Of a DNA stretch of 16,590 bases, positions 1 to 5,340 are shown piece after piece. The DNA is from an uncultured Solirubrobacterales bacterium. Lineage in GTDB: Bacteria; Actinomycetota; Thermoleophilia; Solirubrobacterales; Solirubrobacteraceae. The stretch covers positions 1 through 16,590 of the forward strand of contig CAIKSH010000061.1 of assembly GCA_903830015.1 (NCBI GenBank), given 5' to 3'. Within the stretch, counting starts at the first letter, position 1; every line of letters starts with the position of its first letter. The notes below the pieces were generated by a model. It worked only from the letters and a program-made list of their open reading frames with translations, ran no database searches and had not been told where the DNA came from. Made by a program: the position numbers and the translations under genes.

Positions 1-645
1 ATCAGCTCCAACCGCGCCGACGTCAAGGAGATCCAGCAGACCTACGACGCCGACTTCCCGCCGGTCACCACGCCGCCTTCGTTCAAGCGGCCGAGCCTCA
101 TCTGGTCGCCGAACGGCCCCGGCTTCTCACCGAAGTCACAGGGCTTCAACCGGGTGATGCAGCTGATCGACACCGCCGACAAGACGCTGGATGTCTACGT
201 GCTGCTGCTCGACCTCGACACGATGCGCGAGAAGCTGATGGCCGCGGCCAAGCGTGGCGTAACCGTTCGGGTGATCTTCAACACGACCGGCCCGCAGGCG
301 ATGTCCTACGACCAGCTCAAGGAGATGGTGGGCGCCGGCGTGCAGTTCGCCTATGACCCGAGAAACAGCGTCGGTTCGGTATTCATCCACGCCAAGACGG
401 TCCTGCGTGACGCCGCCGACTCGGACCGGATGGCCTACGTCGGCTCGATGAACGTCGGTGACTACGTCTCGGTTAATTCCGAGCGTGAGCTGGGGATCCT
501 GCTGTCGCGCAAGTCGCTGACCGACAAGATCGCGGCCACCTACGCCGGCGACTGGGCCTCGGCCAAGAAGCTCGAAATCGTCGGCGGGGTCCCCGTTGAT
601 CCCTTCCCGGCCCCCGAGGGCCGCAAGGACTACTGCGCCGGCTAG
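1..645 (+). CDS. Phospholipase D-like (HKD) domain protein, 5' truncated
   Basis: Frame 1 is open from the first base to a TAG at 643-645, so the N-terminus lies upstream of the window. A complete second HKD motif is visible: H at 388, K at 394, D at 409 (HxKx4D), followed by a GSMN segment (442-453) and an E-R-E-L stretch, as in the catalytic half of phospholipase D-superfamily enzymes. The first residues (ISSNRADVKEIQQ) look like the segment that follows the first HKD motif, so the full protein probably has two HKD half-sites and forms one active site by a phosphohistidine mechanism. Substrate (phospholipid, cardiolipin precursor or nucleic acid) cannot be decided from this part. The fragment has no membrane helix. 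Family assignment is firm; activity is inference. Confidence 0.85.
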   Translation: MSSNRADVKEIQQTYDADFPPVTTPPSFKRPSLIWSPNGPGFSPKSQGFNRVMQLIDTADKTLDVYVLLLDLDTMREKLMAAAKRGVTVRVIFNTTGPQAMSYDQLKEMVGAGVQFAYDPRNSVGSVFIHAKTVLRDAADSDRMAYVGSMNVGDYVSVNSERELGILLSRKSLTDKIAATYAGDWASAKKLEIVGGVPVDPFPAPEGRKDYCAG

Positions 646-656
646 GCGCCGGGCCA

Positions 657-683
657 GCGGCCCGGGCTGAGTGCCCGGGCCGC
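657..683. terminator. Strong GC stem-loop after the PLD gene
   Basis: A perfect 11-bp stem, GCGGCCCGGGC (657-667) and GCCCGGGCCGC (673-683), encloses a 5-nt loop TGAGT. It starts 11 nt after the PLD stop codon and ends 3 nt before the -10 hexamer of the next gene. There is no T-run, which is common for actinobacterial terminators. The position favours a terminator; it could also affect the TetR promoter that abuts it. Confidence 0.55.
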
Positions 684-686
684 GCG

Positions 687-692
687 TAGAAT
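687..692 (+). promoter_or_regulatory. -10 hexamer for TetR gene 703-1413
   Basis: TAGAAT ends 10 nt before the ATG at 703. The predicted transcript start is around 699-700, giving a leader of only a few nucleotides. No Shine-Dalgarno sequence precedes the ATG, which agrees with a nearly leaderless mRNA. No convincing -35 is seen because the GC hairpin 657-683 occupies that region. Confidence 0.5.
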
Positions 693-721
693 CCTCGCGG
701 ACATGAATGAGGTCCGCGAGG
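693..721. promoter_or_regulatory. Perfect 10-bp inverted repeat around the TetR start codon (candidate operator)
   Basis: CCTCGCGGAC (693-702) and GTCCGCGAGG (712-721) are exact reverse complements separated by 9 nt that begin with the start codon ATG (703-705). The repeat immediately follows the -10 hexamer 687-692, so a bound protein would block transcription initiation. TetR proteins commonly repress their own genes from such palindromes. If transcription starts near 699-703 the left arm is largely absent from the RNA, which favours a DNA operator over an RNA hairpin. The symmetry is seen; binding is inferred. Confidence 0.55.
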
Positions 722-1413
722 CATACACCGAGGCAGAGGTCCGCGACGCAGTCCAGGCCGTCCTGGACGGCTCACGGTTCGAGGAGCTCGCGGCCGCTGA
801 GCGCGGCCTTCGCACCCCGCCCGCCGGCCGAAAGAGCGAGGCGACCTTCGACCACATCGTCCAGACCGCGGCAGAGGTGCTCGACGACGTCCCGCTCCGC
901 GACATCACCACCCACCTGATCGCCGACCGCGCGGACGTGAATATCGCCACGGTCTACCGGTACTTCTCCGACCTCGAGTCGATTCTCGTCGAGTTCGACC
1001 TGCGGTACCAGCGCCTGTCTCTCGCGGGTATCCAGGAGATGGCCATTCAGGGGGCCTTCACCGAGGACCGGAGGGCCTGGAGCGACAAGGTCTTCGAGAT
1101 GGCCACGGTTGTGCGCACCGACACGCCGGGCGCGATCGGCATCGCCCGGGACGGCTACGCCATCCCGCAGGTGCGCGAGATCACGCGGGCGGCCGAGTTA
1201 GTGGCCGCACGCATGAGCGCGGTAGCCACCGAGTTCTACGCTCCCGGAATGAAGAGCGAGGACGAGTGGTACGAGATGTATCTGGCGGTGATCCGCGCGA
1301 CGTCCAGGATTCTTGACGAGGCATGCTCGGTTCGCCCGGCCGACCTTGGGCAGATCGAGGCCCTGAAGGAGATGGCCTTCAACTTCTTCGAGCCTCACTT
1401 TCAGGGCCGTTGA
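703..1413 (+). CDS. TetR/AcrR-family transcriptional regulator
   Basis: 236 residues. The N-terminal helix-turn-helix domain lies at about residues 48-95: an amphipathic first helix (FDHIVQTAAEVL), then the turn and recognition helix with the signature VNIATVYRYF (79-88), typical of TetR repressors. The C-terminal part (about 96-236) is helical and would bind an unknown ligand and dimerise. It is unusual in having some 45 residues before the HTH domain. The ATG at 703 lacks a ribosome binding site but lies just downstream of a -10 hexamer. A perfect inverted repeat surrounds the start and suggests autoregulation. The next genes on the strand are a tiny membrane protein and a quinone reductase; whether they are targets is unknown. 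One TTA codon (1198-1200), rare in such GC-rich DNA, is present. Confidence 0.88.
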   Translation: MNEVREAYTEAEVRDAVQAVLDGSRFEELAAAERGLRTPPAGRKSEATFDHIVQTAAEVLDDVPLRDITTHLIADRADVNIATVYRYFSDLESILVEFDLRYQRLSLAGIQEMAIQGAFTEDRRAWSDKVFEMATVVRTDTPGAIGIARDGYAIPQVREITRAAELVAARMSAVATEFYAPGMKSEDEWYEMYLAVIRATSRILDEACSVRPADLGQIEALKEMAFNFFEPHFQGR

Positions 1414-1444
1414 ACCAGACCTAAGTCCCTGCTAGTTTCCCGGA

Positions 1445-1462
1445 ACCAACGTTTTAGTTGGT
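1445..1462. promoter_or_regulatory. 6-6-6 inverted repeat between TetR and the small membrane gene
   Basis: ACCAAC (1445-1450), spacer GTTTTA, GTTGGT (1457-1462): perfect arms in a locally AT-richer patch 31 nt after the TetR stop and 55 nt before the small ORF at 1518. It could be an operator for the adjacent regulator or a weak transcription terminator. There is no T-run on the plus strand after the stem. Its sequence is unrelated to the repeat at 693-721, so one regulator is unlikely to read both. Confidence 0.35.
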
Positions 1463-1517
1463 ATGCGGCGGGCGCCTCCCCTGAGCGTCCGCCGCACCCA
1501 TCTTCGGAGAGCAAGCC

Positions 1518-1664
1518 ATGAGTTCGCGATCAACCGCCGACGGCCCCCCGATCAGTCCCTTCAGCTCGTCCAGGAGGCGCCGGCACGTGCCGTGGGCGGC
1601 GATTGCTGCCCTCGCCGGCTCGCTCGCAGCCGCCGCCGTTGCCGCGCTGCTCATCTTCGGCTGA
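1518..1664 (+). CDS. Small single-helix membrane protein (48 residues)
   Basis: ATG at 1518 is preceded by a good ribosome binding site (GGAGA, 1506-1510, spacing 7), which sets it apart from the leaderless genes here. The product starts with a Ser/Pro-rich polar segment, then a basic cluster RRRRH (19-23), then one Ala/Leu-rich transmembrane helix (about 25-47) running to the C-terminus, ending in FG. The topology is predicted N-in by the positive-inside rule, like a tail-anchored protein. No known family recognised. It sits between the TetR gene and a quinone reductase, all on the same strand. Evidence for being real is the ribosome binding site plus coherent protein design. Confidence 0.6.
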   Translation: MSSRSTADGPPISPFSSSRRRRHVPWAAIAALAGSLAAAAVAALLIFG

Positions 1665-1702
1665 GCGACGATTTCCGCGCCGGCCGTCGCGGCCTTCGCA
1701 AC

Positions 1703-1730
1703 TAGACTCGCCCGGCAAGCGACGAAGGGA
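1703..1730 (+). promoter_or_regulatory. -10 hexamer and ribosome binding site for 1737-2702
   Basis: TAGACT (1703-1708) fits a -10 element, giving a leader of about 20 nt that contains GAAGGGA (1724-1730), a Shine-Dalgarno sequence 6 nt before the GTG at 1737. A short hairpin (GGCCG-TCG-CGGCC, 1682-1694) lies just upstream where a -35 would be. No recognisable -35. Confidence 0.4.
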
Positions 1731-1736
1731 CCGGGC

Positions 1737-2702
1737 GTGGCCGACCAGGCGCAGGACGCATTCCAGATCAGCGATCGCGAGACCGATGAGCGCGGGGCGT
1801 TCGTCCGCCAGCAGAGCGCCTTTCGCAACTGGGTGCGGGCCGACGGCTCGTCAGAGTTCCCGCCCGAGGCCGGCCGCTACCACCTCTACGTATCGCTGGC
1901 CTGCCCGTGGGCCTCGCGGGCCATCATTTACCGAAAGCTCAAGGGCCTGGAGGAGGCGATCCCGATGACCGTCGTCGACCCGGTCCGCGACGCGAAGGGC
2001 TGGCGCTTCTTCGCCGACGATCCCGACCCAGTCAACGGCTTCGATTACCTCTCCGAGGCCTACGAGCTGACCGAGCCGGGTTTCTCCGACCGGGTGACCG
2101 TCCCACTGCTGTGGGACACGAAGACAGGCCGCGCGGTCAACAACGAGAGCGCGGAGATCATCCGGATGCTGGGCAGCGAGTTCAACGAGTTCGCCGAAAA
2201 CCCGGAGCTCGACCTCTATCCCGAGCCGCTGCGCGAGGAGATCGACGAGATCAACGCCCGCGTCTACGACTCGGTCAACAACGGCGTCTACCGGGCCGGC
2301 TTTGCCACCACCCAGGAGGCCTACGAGGAGGCCTTCGACGAGCTCTTCGGTGAGCTTGACCGGCTCGACGCCCTGCTCGCCGAGCGGCGCTACCTGCTGG
2401 GCGACCAGATCACCGAGGCCGACTGGCGCCTGTTCGTGACCCTCGTTCGGTTCGACCCCGTCTACGTGGGTCACTTCAAGTGCAACCTGCGCCGGATCGC
2501 CGACTACCCGAACCTCTCGGGCTACCTGCGCGACCTCTACCAGCAGCCGGGAATCGCCGAGACGGTCAACATCGACCACATCAAGCGCCACTACTACATG
2601 ACCCACCCGCAGATAAACCCCACCGGCGTGGTGCCCAAGGGCCCCGAGCTGGATCTCGACGCGCCCCACGGGCGCGAGGCGGTCGGGGCCGGCGGAGGCT
2701 GA
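1737..2702 (+). CDS. Glutathionyl-hydroquinone reductase (Omega-class GST, ECM4/YqjG type)
   Basis: 321 residues, the usual length for this family. The N-terminal thioredoxin-like domain carries the signature CPWA (Cys56), the catalytic cysteine that attacks thiol adducts of hydroquinones; VPLLWD and the NNESAEIIRML stretch follow as in glutathionyl-hydroquinone reductases, then an all-helical C-terminal domain with the conserved YVGHFKCN segment. These cytosolic enzymes release free hydroquinone from glutathionyl-hydroquinones using thiol. Actinobacteria usually make mycothiol rather than glutathione, so the physiological thiol may differ (inference). GTG start is supported by GAAGGGA at spacing 6. 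It converges with a peroxiredoxin, so both neighbours are redox enzymes, but they are not co-transcribed. Family call is strong; substrate is open. Confidence 0.92.
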   Translation: MADQAQDAFQISDRETDERGAFVRQQSAFRNWVRADGSSEFPPEAGRYHLYVSLACPWASRAIIYRKLKGLEEAIPMTVVDPVRDAKGWRFFADDPDPVNGFDYLSEAYELTEPGFSDRVTVPLLWDTKTGRAVNNESAEIIRMLGSEFNEFAENPELDLYPEPLREEIDEINARVYDSVNNGVYRAGFATTQEAYEEAFDELFGELDRLDALLAERRYLLGDQITEADWRLFVTLVRFDPVYVGHFKCNLRRIADYPNLSGYLRDLYQQPGIAETVNIDHIKRHYYMTHPQINPTGVVPKGPELDLDAPHGREAVGAGGG

Positions 2703-2716
2703 GCGCGGCCGCTCAG
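2699..2716. terminator. Bidirectional hairpin containing both convergent stop codons
   Basis: CTGAGCG (2699-2705), loop CGGC, CGCTCAG (2710-2716): 7-bp perfect stem. The TGA of the plus gene (2700-2702) and the reverse-complemented stop of the peroxiredoxin (2713-2715) sit symmetrically in the two arms. No T-tract. The position between convergent genes suggests a shared terminator. Confidence 0.45.
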
Positions 2717-3372
2717 GCGGCCGGGTCGGGCACTACGCGGATGTAGGGCTTGGGCTCTTCCCAGCCGTCCGGGTAGCGCTCCTGGGCCTGCTCGTTGGTC
2801 ACCGAGCCGGCGATGATCACGTCGTCGCCGGGCTGCCACTGGGCCGGCGTGGCCACCTGGTGCTCGGAGGTGCGCTGGAGCGAGTCGATCACGCGGAGGA
2901 CCTCGTCGAAGTTGCGACCTGTGGTCATCGGGTAGACCAGCACGAGCTTGATCTGCTTGTCGGGACCGATCACGAAGACGTTGCGCAGCGTGGCGTTGTC
3001 GGCCGGGGTGCGCTCGGTCGGGTCGCCGGAGACGTCGGAGGGAAGCATCCCGTAGGCCTTGGCGACGGTGAAGTCGCTGTCGGCGATGATCGGGTAGTCG
3101 GGCCGGGCGCCCTGGGTCTCCTCGATGTCAGCGATCCACTGCTCGTGGTTGTCGAGCGGGTCGGTGGACAGGCCGATGATCTTCACGTTGCGGCTGTCGA
3201 AGTCGGGCTTGATCTTGGCCATGTAGCCCAGCTCGGTGGTGCAGACCGGGGTGAAGTCACGCGGGTGGGAGAAGATGACCGCCCACGAGTCGCCGATCCA
3301 GTCGTGGAAGCTGATCTCGCCCTGGGTGGTCTGGGCGGTGAAGTCGGGTGCGGTATCGCCGATGGTCGGCAC
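2713..3372 (-). CDS. 1-Cys peroxiredoxin, Prx6/AhpC-TSA family
   Basis: 219 residues, normal for Prx6-type enzymes. The thioredoxin-fold core has PxxxTxxC (Pro37, Thr41, Cys44) in the context HPRDFTPVCTTE, with the peroxidatic cysteine at 44. The conserved TLRNVFVIGP segment provides the active-site arginine. No other cysteine is present, so it is a 1-Cys enzyme that must be resolved by an external thiol. The long C-terminal dimerisation domain (PMTTGRNFDEVLRVIDSLQ onwards) is typical. It reduces hydroperoxides in the cytosol. I chose the GTG at 3372 because AAGGAG (3380-3385) lies 7 nt upstream and the protein then begins MPTIGDTAPDF, as in homologues; open frame upstream of it is spurious. 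Confidence 0.95.
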   Translation of the reverse strand: MPTIGDTAPDFTAQTTQGEISFHDWIGDSWAVIFSHPRDFTPVCTTELGYMAKIKPDFDSRNVKIIGLSTDPLDNHEQWIADIEETQGARPDYPIIADSDFTVAKAYGMLPSDVSGDPTERTPADNATLRNVFVIGPDKQIKLVLVYPMTTGRNFDEVLRVIDSLQRTSEHQVATPAQWQPGDDVIIAGSVTNEQAQERYPDGWEEPKPYIRVVPDPAA

Positions 3373-3379
3373 GTTGGGG

Positions 3380-3433
3380 CTCCTTGCGTTCTGGTTCAAA
3401 ACGGCCGCCGCAGCGACCGGAGGCAAAACTATA
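3380..3433 (-). promoter_or_regulatory. Promoter -10 and ribosome binding site of the peroxiredoxin gene
   Basis: On the minus strand, TATAGT (3433-3428) is a good -10 in an AT-rich island, giving a leader of about 50 nt that ends in AAGGAG (3385-3380) before the GTG at 3372. A clear -35 is not visible. The intergenic region 3373-3483 is shared with the divergent LOG gene. Confidence 0.5.
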
Positions 3434-3471
3434 CAAAACGGACTGGGATTAGGGCTTTTGACCGACGGGCC

Positions 3472-3477
3472 TAAGCT
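3472..3477 (+). promoter_or_regulatory. -10 hexamer for leaderless LOG gene
   Basis: TAAGCT ends 6 nt before the GTG at 3484, placing +1 on the first base of the start codon. No Shine-Dalgarno is present. Confidence 0.5.
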
Positions 3478-3483
3478 GGACCG

Positions 3484-4224
3484 GTGACCGACGAGCCAAC
3501 GGAGGTCCCTGCCGACCCCGGTATCAACCCTGACCGCGAGCTTTTCGGCGCCCAGGCGCCGGCCGTACCTCGCGAACGCTCGGACGCCGATCGCGTCGCC
3601 CTCACCGCCAGCGAGATGGCCATGGGATTCTCGGCGCTCGGGGAGATCGGGCCGGCGATCTCGATCTTCGGCTCGGCGCGCACCAGCGAGGACGACCCGC
3701 TCTACGAGCAGACCCGGGCGATCGCGCGGCGGCTGGGGGAGGCCGGCTTCGCGATCATCACCGGGGGCGGCCCGGGCCTGATGGAGGCCGCCAACCGCGG
3801 AGCCCGCGACGCCGGCGCCCTCTCGGTCGGCCTGAACATCGACCTGCCCTACGAGCAGGAGCTCAATCCGTACGTCGACCTTCCCCTCAACTTCCACTAC
3901 TTCTACACGCGCAAACTCATGTTCGTCCGCTTCGCCTGCGGCTTCGTGGTCATGCCCGGAGGCTTCGGGACGATCGACGAAGCCTTCGAGGCCTTCACGC
4001 TCATCCAGACCGGCAAAGTCGACGACTTCCCCGTGGTGCTCTTCGGCGAATCGTTCTGGGGCGGACTGCGGGCCTGGGTGCGCGAGAACCTCCTGGCCCG
4101 CGGAATGATCGAGGAGAACGACCTGCGGGCGATGCTGATCACCGACGATGCAGGCGACGTGGTGGCCCAGTGCCTGGACGGGGCTCTCCTGCAGGGCTTT
4201 GTCTTCGACCACGCCGGCCGCTGA
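3484..4224 (+). CDS. LOG-family protein (TIGR00730-like nucleoside 5'-monophosphate phosphoribohydrolase)
   Basis: 246 residues. Rossmann-type fold with the LOG signatures: ISIFGSAR (59-66), GGGPGLMEAANRGA (94-107) and PGGFGTIDE (158-166), plus the R-K pair at 143-144. LOG enzymes cleave the N-glycosidic bond of cytokinin riboside 5'-monophosphates or other nucleotides such as AMP; in bacteria the natural substrate is often unknown, and proteins with these motifs were formerly annotated as lysine decarboxylases. The first 50 residues are a polar, family-variable extension. The GTG start fits a leaderless transcript. It is divergent from the peroxiredoxin and convergent with a small membrane gene 8 nt away. 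Confidence 0.9.
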   Translation: MTDEPTEVPADPGINPDRELFGAQAPAVPRERSDADRVALTASEMAMGFSALGEIGPAISIFGSARTSEDDPLYEQTRAIARRLGEAGFAIITGGGPGLMEAANRGARDAGALSVGLNIDLPYEQELNPYVDLPLNFHYFYTRKLMFVRFACGFVVMPGGFGTIDEAFEAFTLIQTGKVDDFPVVLFGESFWGGLRAWVRENLLARGMIEENDLRAMLITDDAGDVVAQCLDGALLQGFVFDHAGR

Positions 4225-4232
4225 CCGGGCGC

Positions 4233-4541
4233 TCAGTTGAGCTGGCCGGCGAGCATCACGACGAGGTAGGCCAGCGCACCGGCGCCGATCAGGCGCCGGA
4301 ACCAGTTGACGCCGTCGAAGAGCTCCAGCCAGGCGAAAACGGCGAAGCCGACCACGAACAGCGCCCGCGCGACCAAGTGAACGGTCCCGGTGGTCAGCCA
4401 GCCGACGACCAGGCCGAAGAGGGCCAGGATCAGCGGCGGGTTGGGGAACTGCCAGAGGATGAAGCCCGGGGGCCCCTCCAGGCGGCTGAGCTTTCGCCAG
4501 CGCCGCCGCAGCGAGGCCAGGGCCCCGCCTTCTTCGCTCAA
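4233..4541 (-). CDS. Small integral membrane protein, unknown family
   Basis: 102 residues from a TTG start at 4541, four nt after the stop of the upstream gene 4546-4749, which implies translational coupling. An ATG at 4598 in the same frame lies inside the upstream gene and would add a polar, unlikely N-terminus. Residues 1-26 are basic (RRRWRKLSR); three hydrophobic segments follow at about 35-51, 53-72 and 84-99. The motif LWQFPNPPL before the first helix and LFDGVNWFRR between helices 2 and 3 look like constrained loops. No function recognised. Start codon is uncertain; existence is supported by the clear hydrophobic pattern and tight spacing. Confidence 0.6.
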   Translation of the reverse strand: MSEEGGALASLRRRWRKLSRLEGPPGFILWQFPNPPLILALFGLVVGWLTTGTVHLVARALFVVGFAVFAWLELFDGVNWFRRLIGAGALAYLVVMLAGQLN

Positions 4542-4545
4542 GCCG

Positions 4546-4749
4546 CTACTCGACGCCCGATTCCCGCGCGGACTCGGTCGGCGGCAGGATCGCGCCAATG
4601 ATCCAGAAGAGCGGGAAGAAGATGCCGATCACGAACATGATCCAGTGACCCTTACGCAGGGAGGTGACTCCCAGGAAGATCAGCAGGGCGATGTAGATGA
4701 CGACGAAGAGTCCGTACCAGAAGCCGGACAGGGCGATAGGAGTAATCAT
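4546..4749 (-). CDS. Small two-helix membrane protein
   Basis: 67 residues, ATG at 4749, TAG at 4546-4548. Two transmembrane segments at about 9-28 and 36-55 are separated by a basic turn (LRKGH), followed by a short acidic tail (PPTESARESGVE). The design resembles small PLDc_N-type or other two-helix bacterial membrane proteins, but I do not recognise a specific family. It is the first gene of a two-gene minus-strand unit with 4233-4541. A GTG at 4758 in frame is an alternative start but would overlap the -10 region. Confidence 0.65.
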   Translation of the reverse strand: MITPIALSGFWYGLFVVIYIALLIFLGVTSLRKGHWIMFVIGIFFPLFWIIGAILPPTESARESGVE

Positions 4750-4757
4750 TGGGCGCA

Positions 4758-4767
4758 CCCTATAGGG
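4758..4767 (-). promoter_or_regulatory. -10 hexamer in a 10-bp palindrome, for 4546-4749
   Basis: CCCTATAGGG is a perfect palindrome; on the minus strand it supplies TATAGG (4764-4759), 9 nt before the ATG at 4749, so the mRNA would have little or no leader. Because it is palindromic the same hexamer also occurs on the plus strand. No -35 seen. Confidence 0.4.
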
Positions 4768-4792
4768 CTTCGCGGCGGAGGCGCCGCGACCC

Positions 4793-4862
4793 TTGGACGG
4801 TGGTGGCGGCGCCTGTAGGATTATCGGGCCGGGCAGCCCGGCGCCCGTCCCCCGACCAGGAG
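4793..4862 (+). promoter_or_regulatory. Promoter (-35/-10) and ribosome binding site of the lipoprotein gene
   Basis: TTGGAC (4793-4798), a 17-bp spacer, and TAGGAT (4816-4821) make the most complete sigma-70-type promoter in the window. The leader is about 40 nt and ends in AGGAG (4858-4862), 7 nt before the GTG at 4870. Confidence 0.65.
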
Positions 4863-4869
4863 CAGCCAA

Positions 4870-5304
4870 GTGACCCGCACCGTCGCCCGCCCCCTCGCCC
4901 TGACCCTCTGCCTGGCCGCCGTTGGCGCCGCCGCCCTCTCGGGTTGCGGCAAGCCCGAGTACTGCGCCAAGCGGACCGACTTCGGAAACTCGCTCAAGAC
5001 CCTGGGCAAGGACGCCACGACGCTTCCGCCCAGCGGCCAGCAGATCAACACCGACATCCAGAACGTCCAGAGCTCGTGGCAGGCCCTCAACACCGCGGCT
5101 GCCAAGGACTTCCCCACCGAGACCAAGAACCTCCAGAGCGCGGTCGACTCGCTGGCCCAGAGCGCCCAGAAGCTGCAGAGTGGCACCGGAACGGCCAACA
5201 AGCAGCAGGTCGCGGCCACGGCGCTGACCATCGTCGGCCAGCTCGGTGACCTCAACAACTCGTGGAACGCCTTCCAGAAGGCGACCGACTCCAAGTGCAA
5301 CTGA
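4870..5304 (+). CDS. Small secreted lipoprotein, helical, unknown function
   Basis: 144 residues. A signal peptide (basic TRTVAR, hydrophobic core 8-22) ends in the lipobox L-S-G-C with the lipidated Cys26, so the mature protein should be anchored to the outer face of the membrane. The rest is rich in Gln, Ala, Ser, Asn and Leu with heptad-like spacing, suggesting an extended helical bundle. Cys32 and Cys143 near the two ends could form a disulphide. No enzyme motif and no named family recognised. A strong promoter and ribosome binding site precede it, so it may be well expressed. The TetR gene 36 nt downstream has its own promoter. Confidence 0.8.
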   Translation: MTRTVARPLALTLCLAAVGAAALSGCGKPEYCAKRTDFGNSLKTLGKDATTLPPSGQQINTDIQNVQSSWQALNTAAAKDFPTETKNLQSAVDSLAQSAQKLQSGTGTANKQQVAATALTIVGQLGDLNNSWNAFQKATDSKCN

Positions 5305-5328
5305 CGCGCTGCCGCTGAAGGCCCCGGC

Positions 5329-5334
5329 TAGGTT
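5329..5334 (+). promoter_or_regulatory. -10 hexamer for leaderless TetR gene
   Basis: TAGGTT ends exactly 6 nt before the ATG at 5341; there is no ribosome binding site in between. Confidence 0.5.
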
Positions 5335-5340
5335 CGCGCC

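Noticed and set aside
736..746. Third copy of the GGTCCGCGA half-site inside the TetR gene
   Set aside because: It encodes Glu-Val-Arg-Asp, and the same string occurs in other coding sequence (near 1981-1989 and in the sigma factor gene near 11240), so codon usage explains it.
2705..2712. GCGGCCGC palindrome as a regulatory site
   Set aside because: It is the core of the stop-codon hairpin and an ordinary 8-bp GC palindrome; no independent signal.
3458..3463. TTGACC as a -35 for the LOG gene
   Set aside because: It is only 8 bp from the -10 TAAGCT, far below the needed spacing of about 17.
2713..4212. 499-residue minus-strand open frame that contains the peroxiredoxin
   Set aside because: Only the part from GTG 3372 encodes the peroxiredoxin, with its own AAGGAG; the upstream part is the reverse shadow of the LOG gene and has no family features.
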